This document shows positions 28,228-37,032 of a stretch of DNA of 64,000 nucleotides, piece after piece. The notes beneath the pieces were generated by a model. That model saw only the letters and a program-made list of their open reading frames with translations, did not search any database and was not told the origin of the DNA. Source of the stretch: Actinoplanes sp. M2I2 (GTDB lineage: Bacteria; Actinomycetota; Actinomycetes; Mycobacteriales; Micromonosporaceae). The translations under genes were made by a program, and so were the position numbers. Every line of letters starts with the position of its first letter. Position 1 is the first letter of the stretch. The DNA lies in the NCBI RefSeq assembly GCF_023544445.1, contig NZ_JALPVJ010000008.1, positions 62,001-126,000 of the forward strand. Reading direction: 5' to 3'.

Positions 28228-29688
28228 ATGGCGCCTCGTGGATTTCCCTATGAAGATCTGCAGAGCTTCCTCACCGCCCTCGAGGCGGCGGGTGAGCTGC
28301 GGCGGGTGACCGTCCCGGCCGACCCGACGCTGGAGATCAGCGAGGTGGTCACGCGCACCGTGCGGGCCGGCGGGCCGGCGCTGCTGTTCGAGCGGCCCAC
28401 CCGCGGCTCGATGCCGTTGGCGATCAACCTGTTCGGCACCGAGAAACGCATGGCGATGGCGCTCGGCGTCGACAGTCTCGACGAGGTGGGCGACCGGATC
28501 GGGTCGATGATCAAGCCCGAGCTCCCGGTCGGCTGGTCCGGCATCCGCGAGGGCATCGGCAAGGTGCTGCAGCTCAAGTCGCTGCCGCCGCGCAAGGTCA
28601 AGACCGCGCCCTGCCAGGAGGTCGTGCTCAAGGGCGACGAGGTCGATCTCGGTCTGCTGCCCGGGCTGCAGATCTGGCCCGGCGACGGCGGCATCTACCA
28701 CAACTTCGGGCTCACCCACACCAAGCACCCCGAGACCGGCAAACGCAACCTGGGCCTCTACCGCCTGCAGCAGCACTCCAAGAACACGCTCGGCATGCAC
28801 TGGCAGATCCACAAGGACTCGACCGCCCACCACGCGGTGGCCGAGCGGCTCGGGCAGCGTCTGCCGGTCGCGATCGCGATCGGCTGCGACCCGGTGGTCA
28901 GCTACTCCGCCTCCGCCCCGCTGCCCTCCGACATCGACGAGTACCTGTTCGCGGGCTTCCTCCGGGGCGAGCGGGTCGAGATGGTCGACTGCCTCACCGT
29001 CCCGCTCCAGGTGCCGGCCCAGGCCCAGATCATCCTCGAGGGCTATCTCGAGCCCGGCGAGCGGTTGCCCGAGGGCCCGTTCGGCGACCACACCGGGTTC
29101 TACACCCCGGTCGAGCCGTTCCCGGTGCTCCACATCGAGTGCATGACCATGCGCAAAAAGCCGATCTACCACTCGATCATCACGTCGAAGCCGCCGCAGG
29201 AGGACCACGGCCTGGGCAAGGCCACCGAGCGCATCTTCCTGCCCCTGCTCAAGATGCTGATCCCCGACATCGTCGACTACGACCTGCCGTCGGCCGGCGT
29301 CTTCCACAACTGCGCGATCGTGTCGATCCGCAAGCGGTACCCCAAACACGCGCAAAAGATCATGAACGCGGTCTGGGGCGCCCACTCGCTGGCGATGACC
29401 AAGCTGGTCGTGATCGTCGACGAGGACTGCGACGTCCACGACTACAACGAGGTCGCCTTCCGCGCGTTCGGCAACGTCGACTACAGCCGCGACCTGCTGC
29501 TCACCGAGGGCCCGGTCGACCACCTCGACCACGCCTCCTACCAGCAGTTCTGGGGCGGCAAGGCGGGCATCGACGCCACCCGTAAGCTGCCTTCCGAGGG
29601 CTACTCACGAGGCTGGCCCGAGGAGATGGCGATGCCTGCCGAGGTGACCAGCCTGGTGGACAAGCGCTGGAAGGAGTACGGCATATGA
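28228..29688 (+). CDS. mqnL: UbiD-family menaquinone biosynthesis decarboxylase
   Basis: The 486-residue enzyme belongs to the UbiD family, which decarboxylates aromatic acids using prenylated FMN made by UbiX. Family segments include GPALLFERPTRGSMPLAINLFGT, GDGGIYHNFGLT, PEGPFGDHTGFYTP and the C-terminal DVHDYNEVAFRAFGN. In the futalosine route a UbiD protein removes the carboxylate from the prenylated naphthoate. The gene overlaps the UbiA-like prenyltransferase gene by four bases, as in Streptomyces, which supports the menaquinone role. The ATG at 28228 has a modest RBS. Confidence 0.87.
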   Translation: MAPRGFPYEDLQSFLTALEAAGELRRVTVPADPTLEISEVVTRTVRAGGPALLFERPTRGSMPLAINLFGTEKRMAMALGVDSLDEVGDRIGSMIKPELPVGWSGIREGIGKVLQLKSLPPRKVKTAPCQEVVLKGDEVDLGLLPGLQIWPGDGGIYHNFGLTHTKHPETGKRNLGLYRLQQHSKNTLGMHWQIHKDSTAHHAVAERLGQRLPVAIAIGCDPVVSYSASAPLPSDIDEYLFAGFLRGERVEMVDCLTVPLQVPAQAQIILEGYLEPGERLPEGPFGDHTGFYTPVEPFPVLHIECMTMRKKPIYHSIITSKPPQEDHGLGKATERIFLPLLKMLIPDIVDYDLPSAGVFHNCAIVSIRKRYPKHAQKIMNAVWGAHSLAMTKLVVIVDEDCDVHDYNEVAFRAFGNVDYSRDLLLTEGPVDHLDHASYQQFWGGKAGIDATRKLPSEGYSRGWPEEMAMPAEVTSLVDKRWKEYGI

Positions 29689-30581
29689 CGGCGGTCGCGG
29701 CGGTCCCGGAAAAGCCCGGCAAGGTCAAGGCGTTCCTGCGCCTGGTCGCGATCGAGCACTCGGTCTTCGCGCTCCCGTTCGCCTATCTGTCGGCCGCCGT
29801 CGCCCTCGACCGCCTCGGCACCGGCGTCCACTGGCTCGATCTGCTGCTGATCACCATCGCGATGGTGTCCGGTCGCACGTTCGCCATGGCGGCCAACCGC
29901 ATCCTCGACCGCCGGATCGACGCCCTCAACCCCCGCACCAAGAACCGCGAACTGGTCACCGGCGCGGTCAGCCCGCGGACGGCGTGGACCGGCGCCGCCG
30001 TCTCGCTGGTGGTCATGGCCCTCGCCGCGGGACTGCTCAACTGGCTGTGCCTGCTGCTGTTCCCGCTCGCCGTGATCCCGCTGGTCGTCTATCCGTACGC
30101 CAAGAGGTTCACCAACTTCCCGCACTACGTGCTCGCGCTGGCCCAGGCGGTCGCCCCGGTCGGCGCCTGGCTCGGCATCACCGGCACCTTCGACGGCTCG
30201 GGCCCGGCCTGGCTGCTCGGCCTCGCGGTGGGCCTGTGGATCGGCGGCTTCGACATCATCTACGCCTGCCAGGACGTCGAGATCGACCGCCAGATCGGCG
30301 TGCACTCGACCCCCGCGCGCTTCGGCGTGCGCACGGCGCTGCACATCTCGACCGTCACCCACGTCGTGACGTTCGCGCTGTTCGTCTGGTTCGGCCAGGT
30401 CGTCGGCCTCGGCTGGCTCTGGTGGATCGGCCTGGCCCTGACCGCGGCCGCCTTCGCCTACCAGCACATCGTCGTCACGCCGACCGACCTGTCGAAGGTC
30501 AACCGGGCGTTCTTCACGGCCAACGGCTTCGTCGGCATCGCGCTGTTCCTCTTCGCCCTCCTCGACCTGCTCCTGCTGTAA
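29685..30581 (+). CDS. mqnP: UbiA-family prenyltransferase of futalosine menaquinone pathway
   Basis: The 298-residue membrane protein has about eight helices and two aspartate-rich motifs for Mg-prenyl-diphosphate binding: NRILDRRIDALN (about residue 72) and YACQDVEIDRQIG (about residue 195). It should attach the polyprenyl tail to the naphthoate intermediate. Gene position directly after the UbiD-like gene matches the actinobacterial menaquinone cluster. The aspartate positions are those of the MqnP/UbiA group, not of chlorophyll synthases. The ATG overlaps the previous stop by four bases. Confidence 0.9.
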   Translation: MTAVAAVPEKPGKVKAFLRLVAIEHSVFALPFAYLSAAVALDRLGTGVHWLDLLLITIAMVSGRTFAMAANRILDRRIDALNPRTKNRELVTGAVSPRTAWTGAAVSLVVMALAAGLLNWLCLLLFPLAVIPLVVYPYAKRFTNFPHYVLALAQAVAPVGAWLGITGTFDGSGPAWLLGLAVGLWIGGFDIIYACQDVEIDRQIGVHSTPARFGVRTALHISTVTHVVTFALFVWFGQVVGLGWLWWIGLALTAAAFAYQHIVVTPTDLSKVNRAFFTANGFVGIALFLFALLDLLLL

Positions 30582-30612
30582 CCGTTCACCCGGCGCCCTC
30601 CGTCCAATACGC

Positions 30613-31137
30613 GTGAGCGACCACGAGGCCGAGTTCCGCGAGTTCGTCGGCGCGCAGATGGAGGCGCTGCGGGGGCTCGCCTACCTCACCTGCGGCGACT
30701 GGCAGGTGGCCGAGGACGCGGTGCTCGGCGCTCTGGCCCGCCTCTACGTGAAGTGGGGGCGGGTCGAGAACCCCCAGGCGTACGCGCGCACCGCCGTCGT
30801 GCGGGCCGCCATCGACGAGACGCGAAGACCGTGGTGGCGGCGTGAGCAGTCGCACGGCGACGCCCTGCCCGAGGTGGTGGCGCCCGACGAGATCCTGACC
30901 ATCGACGACCGGGTGCAGCTGCGGCAGGCGTTGCTGCAGGTGCCGGTCAAGCACCGGGCGGTGCTGGTGCTGCGCTTTCTCGAAGGACTCAGCGTGCCGC
31001 AGACGGCGGCGGCGCTGCGCTGCCCCGAGGGCACGGTGAAGGCGTACACGTCCCGGGGCCTCGACGCCCTGCGACGGATCCTCGGCGCCGACCTGAGCAT
31101 CGACGAGCGCGTGGAGGCCCGTCATGAAGCTGTCTGA
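30613..31137 (+). CDS. ECF sigma factor, SigE type
   Basis: The 174-residue protein has sigma-70 region 2 (EFREFVGAQMEALRGLAYLTCGDWQVAEDAV) and region 4 (LRQALLQVPVKHRAVLVLRFLEGLSVPQTAAAL, then GTVKAYTSRGL). It belongs to the actinobacterial SigE-family ECF sigma factors. It overlaps by 14 bases a membrane protein with the layout of a cognate anti-sigma factor. The pair sits between two menaquinone genes, though nothing in the sequence shows it controls them. The GTG start has no strong RBS. Confidence 0.9.
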   Translation: MSDHEAEFREFVGAQMEALRGLAYLTCGDWQVAEDAVLGALARLYVKWGRVENPQAYARTAVVRAAIDETRRPWWRREQSHGDALPEVVAPDEILTIDDRVQLRQALLQVPVKHRAVLVLRFLEGLSVPQTAAALRCPEGTVKAYTSRGLDALRRILGADLSIDERVEARHEAV

Positions 31138-32251
31138 ACTGCTGCTGGCCGCCCGCGAAGAGGCGCCGGCCGCTCGGATCACCGTCGACGACGTCGTCGC
31201 GGCGGGCCGCCGACGCAAGCGGCGGCGAAACACGGGATGGGCGGTGGCGGCTCTGCTGGCGGTGATCGCCGCGATCGGTGTGCCGCAGCTCGTGGCCCGA
31301 CCCTCGGTTCCGCCGGTCACCCCACCGAAGGCCGGACTTCTCGACCTGCGCTTTTCGGGTTATCGAAGCGGCGACCTTCGGGTCGGCGATCCGGAATGGG
31401 TGAGCATCGAAAACCAACTGGCGTCGATCGGCCGGGAGCTGTCGCCGGGCGTGTACCGGTCCGTCGGCCGGCTCGCCCTGTATCCCACCGGATCCGTCCC
31501 GCACACGTTCAGGATGGATGGCCCGAGGGAGTCCGGCGGGGCGATCAACGGTCGCGAGGCCTGGTTCATCGAGGTGCTCCCCCATGCGGTCAGCACGGCC
31601 GACAGCCTGCTCACCTGGCAGAACTCCGACAGTTCGACGGGCGTGCTGGCGTCGTACGAGAACCGTCTCAGCCGGACGGAGATGATGCGACTGGCCTCCG
31701 CCTTCCGCGTGTCCCCGCCGCGTCCGGCCCGCCTGCCGTTCGCCATCACCTGGGTGCCACCCACCATGCGACTGGCCGCGATCGACGTCAGCCGGCCGAG
31801 AGCCACGACGGCCGTTCTGCTGCCCGGCCCGGACCGCATCGGTTTCGAACTCGACCCGGCTTACGAGCAGCCGCAGTTCGTCAGTTCCTGGTCCCGACCG
31901 GTCTCGGACTCGATGCGGCTACCGGGCGATTTGTCATTTCCGCGAACCACGCCGGGAAATGCGCCGGTGCCAGGAGGCGGCATCGTGATCGGCGTGCAGC
32001 GGAGCTTCATGCCCGGGACCGGGCCGACGCCGAAGTGCGCGACTTGGGCTGGGCAGCGCAACGTTAGGCAATGCCAGGCGGCGCCCGACGCTACGAGCAA
32101 CCTGGTGGCCCGGGCCGGGCATGACGTGCCGGAGGCCGACCTCCAGAGGGTGGCCGCGGCGGGCCGGATCGTCGGGGCTGTCGACAATCCCGGCACGTGG
32201 CCGACCACGCAGGAGTCCTTTCCCACTTCGGCCCAAGTGTCGCGGGACTAG
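31124..32251 (+). CDS. Membrane-anchored protein, probable anti-sigma partner
   Basis: The 375-residue protein has a short cytoplasmic segment (residues 1-37, with a basic RRRKRRR stretch), one membrane helix (about 40-58) and a large extracytoplasmic domain. I recognise no family in the outer domain. Two cysteines near residue 305-318 (KCATWAGQRNVRQC) could form a disulfide. Position, overlap with the ECF sigma gene and topology fit a cognate anti-sigma or sensor protein. The third base positions in its second half look less GC-rich than in the neighbours, which suggests later arrival. It ends 17 bases before the UbiX-like gene. Confidence 0.7.
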   Translation: MKLSELLLAAREEAPAARITVDDVVAAGRRRKRRRNTGWAVAALLAVIAAIGVPQLVARPSVPPVTPPKAGLLDLRFSGYRSGDLRVGDPEWVSIENQLASIGRELSPGVYRSVGRLALYPTGSVPHTFRMDGPRESGGAINGREAWFIEVLPHAVSTADSLLTWQNSDSSTGVLASYENRLSRTEMMRLASAFRVSPPRPARLPFAITWVPPTMRLAAIDVSRPRATTAVLLPGPDRIGFELDPAYEQPQFVSSWSRPVSDSMRLPGDLSFPRTTPGNAPVPGGGIVIGVQRSFMPGTGPTPKCATWAGQRNVRQCQAAPDATSNLVARAGHDVPEADLQRVAAAGRIVGAVDNPGTWPTTQESFPTSAQVSRD

Positions 32252-32267
32252 CGGGCACACTTGAGGC

Positions 32268-32906
32268 ATGCGTGAACCGTGGGTCGTGGGGGTTTCAGGT
32301 GCCTCGGGAACGCCCTACGCCCGGGCGGTGCTCTCAGCGCTGCTCGACGCGGGGGAGTCCGTGGACCTTGTCATCTCGAAGGCCGCGCGGCTGACGATCC
32401 TCGACGAGACCGGGGCGACCGTACGCGACGCGCACTGGAAGGACGACGTCGGCGCGTGGCTGGGGCGCGATCTCGGCGACCTGTCCTACTGGGCCGCCGG
32501 TAATCTGGCGGCCGGTCCGAGCAGCGGGTCCTACCCGGCCAAAGGCATGATCGTGGTGCCGGCCAGCACGGCCGCGTGCGCGGGCATCGCGATTGGGCTG
32601 TCCAAGGATCTGCTGCAGCGGGCGGCCGAGGTGAACCTCAAGGAACGGCGACGGACAGTGATCGTCCCTCGAGAGACTCCGGTGACGCGCAGTCACCTCG
32701 AGCACCTCATCGCGCTGCACGACGCCGGGGCGGTCGTTCTGCCTGCGAGCCCGGGCTTTTATGGCGCCGGGGCGCAGGCAACCGCACAACAACTCGTCGA
32801 TTTCGTAGCGGGCAAGGCGCTGGACGCCCTCGGCGTACCCCACACGCTCTTGACCCGGTGGAAGGGTGAATTGAACGCTCAGCGCAACCCGTTGGGCGGT
32901 CCGTAA
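32268..32906 (+). CDS. mqnM: UbiX-family flavin prenyltransferase
   Basis: The 212-residue enzyme prenylates FMN to make the cofactor for the UbiD-like decarboxylase encoded 2.6 kb upstream. The FMN-binding loop is GVSGASGTPYARAV at the start. PASTAACAGIAIGLSKDLLQRAAEV and RRTVIVPRETP are highly typical. The gene would normally follow the prenyltransferase directly; here an ECF sigma/anti-sigma pair lies between. Its last 28 bases overlap, tail to tail, the end of the bldC-type gene. Confidence 0.92.
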   Translation: MREPWVVGVSGASGTPYARAVLSALLDAGESVDLVISKAARLTILDETGATVRDAHWKDDVGAWLGRDLGDLSYWAAGNLAAGPSSGSYPAKGMIVVPASTAACAGIAIGLSKDLLQRAAEVNLKERRRTVIVPRETPVTRSHLEHLIALHDAGAVVLPASPGFYGAGAQATAQQLVDFVAGKALDALGVPHTLLTRWKGELNAQRNPLGGP

Positions 32907-33154
32907 CCCATGCCCGGATTGCTCGGGCCTGCGTTACGGGGTCGATTGGCGGCATCGTCCTCCCGCATTTCCTCGACCACGCCATCGCCTTCGAGCAGCG
33001 CGCGGACCTCGGATTCACGGAATCGGCGGTGGCCGCCGGGAGTACGAATGCTGCCGATGCGCCCTGCGGCGGCCCAACGGGTCACCGTTTTCGGGTCGAC
33101 GCGGAACAGCGCGGCCACCTCGCCTGGTGTGAGCAGACGATCTCCAGTGTCCAC
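32879..33154 (-). CDS. bldC: BldC-family DNA-binding regulator
   Basis: The 91-residue protein is a small MerR-like winged helix. The LLTPGEVAALFRVDPKTVTRWAAAGRIGSIRTPGGHRRF core is nearly the BldC core. Streptomyces BldC binds DNA as asymmetric oligomers and controls the timing of development. This copy has a longer hydrophilic C-terminal tail (about 25 extra residues) than canonical BldC, so it may be a paralogue. The GTG at 33154 has GAGGAGGGG at good distance; an upstream ATG in frame has none. It overlaps the UbiX-type gene on the opposite strand by 28 bases and is divergent from the AsnC-type gene. Confidence 0.85.
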   Translation of the reverse strand: MDTGDRLLTPGEVAALFRVDPKTVTRWAAAGRIGSIRTPGGHRRFRESEVRALLEGDGVVEEMREDDAANRPRNAGPSNPGMGYGPPNGLR

Positions 33155-33367
33155 AGCCCCCTCCTCGCGTCGGTCTTTTGGAGCGGCCGTGATCACGGTG
33201 AGTGTCGGCGTGCTCGATCGGGACGTAAAGCCATTAGAGCATTGCCCCGGAACCGAGTCCCTGGAATGCGGAAAAAGCCCTAATTGCGACAGTGATCGTT
33301 ATCCTGCCGCCGTTTGCGCTGCTACCGGACGTGTGTGACGATCTGCCACCCGTTTAGGGTCTTCACC

Positions 33368-33817
33368 ATGGACTCCATCGACCTCCGGCTGATCGAGCTG
33401 CTACGGGAGAACGCCCGCTCGTCGTACGCCGAACTGGCCCGCAAGGTCGGGCTCTCCGCGCCGGCCGTGCACGAACGGGTCGGCAAGCTCGAGGCGGCCG
33501 GAACGATCCGCGGCTACCGGGCCGAGGTCGACTACGAGGCGCTGGGCCTGGGCGTCGCCGCGCTGATCGGGATCATCGAGGACTCCGGGGCCGACACCGA
33601 CGACGTGCTGGCCGCGCTGCGGGCCATGCCCGAGGTGGAAAGCTGCTATTTCATGGCCGGGGTGGAGTCCTATCAGCTCACCGTACGGGTCGGCACCATC
33701 GCCGAGCTCGAGCAGCTCATCGTGCGGATCAACCGCACGCCCGGCGTGGCGTCGACGCGGACGGCGATCGCGCTCTCCACCAAGTGGGAGAACAGACCGC
33801 AGCCCCACCTCGGCTGA
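33368..33817 (+). CDS. Lrp/AsnC-family transcriptional regulator
   Basis: The 149-residue regulator has an N-terminal helix-turn-helix (DSIDLRLIELLRENARSSYAELARKVGLSAPAVHERVGKLEAAG) and a C-terminal RAM effector domain (about residues 62-140). Family members bind amino acids and form octamers. A homologue occupies the same place next to the menaquinone genes in Streptomyces. Its ligand is not known. The RBS before the ATG at 33368 is poor (GGGTCTTCACC). It is divergent from bldC across a 213-base region in which I see no clear operator. Confidence 0.9.
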   Translation: MDSIDLRLIELLRENARSSYAELARKVGLSAPAVHERVGKLEAAGTIRGYRAEVDYEALGLGVAALIGIIEDSGADTDDVLAALRAMPEVESCYFMAGVESYQLTVRVGTIAELEQLIVRINRTPGVASTRTAIALSTKWENRPQPHLG

Positions 33818-33872
33818 CCCCGCGCCCTCGACCCGTTGCCCGCCCGCCGGCCCGCACCGCTCGCGCTTCGGC

Positions 33873-34092
33873 TACGCGGCCTTCGCCGGAGCGGCCCTTC
33901 ACCCCGCCGCTTCAGTTACGCGGCCTTCGCCGGAGCGGCCGCCCACCGCGCCGCCTCGGTTACGCGGCCTTCGCCGGAGCGGCCGCCCACCGCGCCGCCT
34001 CGGTTACGCGGCCTTCGTCGGAGCGGCCGCCCACCGCGCCGCCTCGGTTACGCGGCCTTCGTCGGAGCGGCCGCTTACCCCGCCGCGGCCTC
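33873..34092. repeat. 44-bp tandem repeat, five copies
   Basis: Copies begin at 33873, 33917, 33961, 34005 and 34049, exactly 44 bases apart, each starting TACGCGGCCTTCG and containing GGAGCGGCC. The central copies are nearly identical and the outer two diverge in the second half. The unit is not a multiple of three. The array fills the space between the AsnC-type gene and the convergent glycolipid-binding-like gene. Confidence 0.9.
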
Positions 34093-34111
34093 TCAGGCGG
34101 CCCCTACGGCG

Positions 34112-34768
34112 TCAGGAGGCTCGCTTGCGGTGCGGGTCACCGGCCCGGTCGGCCAGGCCCGGATAGTCCACGACGAAGCCGTCCTCGTCGATGGTCAGAT
34201 CGGCGCTGAACGTCTCGTTCGCGAACCGCACCCGGCCCTCGCCCAGGGCGGTGTAGATCTGGTCGGCCTGCACGACCTCGAGACTGGGCAGCAGCACCCA
34301 GGCCACGCTGAGCCGGTGCGCGACACCGACGCCGTCGGCCGCGGGCCGGTGCAGATCGAGCCGGCGGATGGGCAGCGTGTTGGTGAGCGGCGAGCCGGTC
34401 AGATCGACGTCGAACGCGCCGTACAGCAGATCGGGATCCTCGAGGCCGGGCAGCCCCGCGCCGGCGTGCCCGGCGGCCGACAGCACCGCGTCGAGGTTGC
34501 CCTGCTCGGCGGTGGTGGCCCGCCAGGTGCCGGCGGCCAGCTCGAGGCGGAGGGTGCGGGCCCAGCCGGCGCCCTCGGTGGCCACGTCGAAGTGCGCCGT
34601 GACCCAGCCGGGATCCGTACGGAGCTCGTAGCGGCAGCTGTACGGGATGGGATCGACGGCGAGCGCCGTGCCCCGGGCGTACAACCCGTTGGAGGCGTCG
34701 AGCACGGTGTGCTCGGATCCGGCCGTGTCCTTGCGTTGCCAGAACAGGGAAGCGGGCAGCAGCGACAT
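34112..34768 (-). CDS. Putative glycolipid-binding protein (DUF1089 type)
   Basis: The 218-residue protein matches the beta-rich family of putative glycolipid-binding proteins. Recognisable parts are LFWQRKDTAGSEHTVLD at the start, YGAFDVDLTGSPLTNTLPIRRLDL near residue 135 and DGFVVDYPGLADR near the end. It has no signal peptide. The biochemical role of the family is poorly known and the name rests on a remembered structure-based annotation. The ATG at 34768 is chosen because the frame upstream runs through the helicase terminator. It stands alone between the 44-bp array and the helicase terminator. Confidence 0.75.
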   Translation of the reverse strand: MSLLPASLFWQRKDTAGSEHTVLDASNGLYARGTALAVDPIPYSCRYELRTDPGWVTAHFDVATEGAGWARTLRLELAAGTWRATTAEQGNLDAVLSAAGHAGAGLPGLEDPDLLYGAFDVDLTGSPLTNTLPIRRLDLHRPAADGVGVAHRLSVAWVLLPSLEVVQADQIYTALGEGRVRFANETFSADLTIDEDGFVVDYPGLADRAGDPHRKRAS

Positions 34769-34808
34769 GTCTTCTGTGTACCCGGCCGAGCCGCCCGGGA
34801 AAAGCCGG

Positions 34809-34837
34809 ACGCCCGGCACGTCGCGTGCCGGGCGTCT
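34809..34837 (-). terminator. Strong intrinsic terminator of the helicase gene
   Basis: A perfect 13-bp stem (arms 34809-34821 and 34825-34837) closes on a 3-base loop. On the minus strand it is followed by CGGCTTTTCC, and on the plus strand a CTTTTTC run lies about ten bases beyond. It terminates the DEAD-box helicase transcript and would also insulate transcription from the other side. Confidence 0.9.
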
Positions 34838-34950
34838 CGGATGGTGCTTTTTCGGTTCGTTTTCAGCTCGCTCGAAAGCCGCGAGCCTCAATAACCGCGC
34901 AATTCAGAACTCGATCGGTAGCCCGAGTGCTGGAACTGCCTGCGGCTCGC

Positions 34951-37032
34951 TCAGTAGCTGCGGGCCGGGCGGGGCGTGCCGAAACGGTCCGCGGGGCCCT
35001 CGCGGCGGTCGTTGCGCTGGTTGCTGTCGCGCCGGAAGCCACCGGTGCGCTCGCCGTTGCGGCCGAAGCCACGGTCGCCACGCGGACGGTCACCGCCGCT
35101 GAAGCCTCCGCGGTCGCCACCGGCAGTGCCGCGGTCGCCACCGCTGTAGCTACCCCGGTCGCCGCCGGAGGTGCTGCTGTAGCCGCCCCGGTCGCCGCCG
35201 GAGGTGCTGCGGTCGCCGCCGCGGTCGCCGCCGCTGTAGCCGCCGGAGGTGCCGCGGTCGCCGCCGGAGCGCTCGCCGCCGAAGCTGCTCCGCTCGGGGC
35301 GGTCGCCGTACGAACGCTGGGGACGGTCGCCGCGGGGGCGGTCGCCGAACGATCCACGCTCGCCGGCCGGCCGGTCACCGTAGGAACGTTGCGGACGGTC
35401 ACCGGCGGGCCGGTCGTCGTACGAACGTTGCGGACGGTCACCATACGAACGCTGCGGACGGTCACCACGGGGGCGGTCGCCGAACGAGCCGCGCGGGCGG
35501 TCGCCGAAGCGGCCACGCGGACGGTCGCCACGCTCACGGCGGGGCTCCGGCTCCTCGATCACGGGCACGCCGCTGGGCTCGCGGGCCCCGGTGATCGCGA
35601 TCAGCTTCTCGTCGCCCAGACGCACGCGGGTCTCGTCCGGTGCGACGCCGGCCTTGCTCATCATCGCCTGGGTGCTGCGACGCTGCTTGGGCAGGACCAG
35701 CGTGACCACGGCGCCGGACTCGCCGGCCCGGGCGGTGCGACCCGCGCGGTGCAGGTAGTCCTTCGGGTCCTTCGGCGGGTCCACGTGCATGACCATCGAG
35801 ATGCCGTCGACGTGGATGCCGCGGGCGGCCACGTCCGTCGCCACGAGGACGTTGTTGCGGCCCTCCTTGAACTCGGCGAGCGTACGCGTACGTACCCGCT
35901 GGGTCTTGCCGCCGTGCAGCCCGCCGGCGCGGACGCCGACCTGCCGCAGCTGCTCGACCAGCCGGTCGACGCCCATCTGGGTGCGGGCGAAGACGATCGT
36001 CTTGCCCTCCCGGTTGGCGATCGACGCCGCGATCGGGAACTTGTCGTGCGGCGGGATCAGCAGCAGGTGGTGATCCATGGTGGACACGCTGGCCTCGGCC
36101 GGGGCGGTCGAGTGCGTGACCGGGTCGTGCATGAAGCGCTTGACCAGCGTGTCGACGTCACCGTCGAGCGTGGCCGAGAACAGCAGACGCTGCGCGTGCT
36201 CGGGAGTCTTGGCCAGCAGCTCGGTGACCTCGGGCAGGAAGCCCATGTCGGCCATCTGGTCGGCCTCGTCGAGCACCGTGATCTCGATGTCGTCGAGCTT
36301 GCAGGCGCCCCGCTCGATCAGGTCGCCGAGGCGGCCCGGGGTGGCGACCATGACCTCGACGCCGCGGCGCAGCGCGTCCATCTGACGGTCGTAGGGAACC
36401 CCGCCGACGGCGGTCTTGAGGAAGACGCCGACCGAACGGCCCAGCGGCATCAGCGCGTCGGCGACCTGCATCGCCAGCTCGCGCGTGGGCACCAGGATCA
36501 GGGCCTTGGGGTGGTGAGGCCGGGCCCGGCCACCCTGGGCGACCCGGGCCAGCAGCGGCAGGCCGAACGCCAGCGTCTTGCCGGAGCCGGTCTGACCGCG
36601 ACCGAGAACGTCCCGGCCGGCCAGCGCGTCGGGCATGGTGGCGGCCTGGATCTCGAACGGGGTGGTGATGCCCTCACGGCTGAGGACGCGCACGAGCTCG
36701 GCCGGAACGCCCAGCTCGGCGAAGGTCGGGAGCACTACCGCCGGCTCCTCGATGATCTCGATCGGCTCGTCGGCGGCCTCGGCCGGCTCGTCGGCGATCG
36801 CGTCCGCGACGGGAGTCGTGTCGACCGGCGCCACGACGACCACACTCTCGGTGGTCTCGGGGGTGGCCTGCTCGGTGGCGGCCGGGGACTCGACGGCTGC
36901 GGTCTCCGCAGACGCGGTCTCGGCGGCCGGGGTCTCCACGGAGGTGGTCTCAGTGGACTCGATGGCGCCGGACTCGGTGGAACGGGTCTCGAAGACGGAA
37001 GGGAACGTGCTGGGATCAACGAAAGTGGTCAA
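34951..37032 (-). CDS. DEAD-box RNA helicase with long arginine-glycine-rich tail
   Basis: The 693-residue protein has an acidic low-complexity head (residues 1-95), a DEAD-box core (about 100-470) and an extended tail rich in GDRP, GGDRG and RSYGDR repeats (about 480-693). Core motifs include FEIQAATMP (Q motif), GQTGSGKT, PTRELA, TPGR, DEAD, SAT, ATDVAARGIH and HRAGRTARAG. The tail resembles an RGG-like RNA-binding region and suggests roles in ribosome assembly, RNA decay or condensates. The TTG at 37032 has AGAGAGG at good spacing; an ATG at 37056 is the alternative. A sigma-70-like promoter lies 112 bases upstream of the TTG. Confidence 0.9.
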   Translation of the reverse strand: MTTFVDPSTFPSVFETRSTESGAIESTETTSVETPAAETASAETAAVESPAATEQATPETTESVVVVAPVDTTPVADAIADEPAEAADEPIEIIEEPAVVLPTFAELGVPAELVRVLSREGITTPFEIQAATMPDALAGRDVLGRGQTGSGKTLAFGLPLLARVAQGGRARPHHPKALILVPTRELAMQVADALMPLGRSVGVFLKTAVGGVPYDRQMDALRRGVEVMVATPGRLGDLIERGACKLDDIEITVLDEADQMADMGFLPEVTELLAKTPEHAQRLLFSATLDGDVDTLVKRFMHDPVTHSTAPAEASVSTMDHHLLLIPPHDKFPIAASIANREGKTIVFARTQMGVDRLVEQLRQVGVRAGGLHGGKTQRVRTRTLAEFKEGRNNVLVATDVAARGIHVDGISMVMHVDPPKDPKDYLHRAGRTARAGESGAVVTLVLPKQRRSTQAMMSKAGVAPDETRVRLGDEKLIAITGAREPSGVPVIEEPEPRRERGDRPRGRFGDRPRGSFGDRPRGDRPQRSYGDRPQRSYDDRPAGDRPQRSYGDRPAGERGSFGDRPRGDRPQRSYGDRPERSSFGGERSGGDRGTSGGYSGGDRGGDRSTSGGDRGGYSSTSGGDRGSYSGGDRGTAGGDRGGFSGGDRPRGDRGFGRNGERTGGFRRDSNQRNDRREGPADRFGTPRPARSY

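Noticed and set aside
33873..34092. CRISPR array
   Set aside because: The 44-bp units are contiguous without unique spacers and no cas gene is near.
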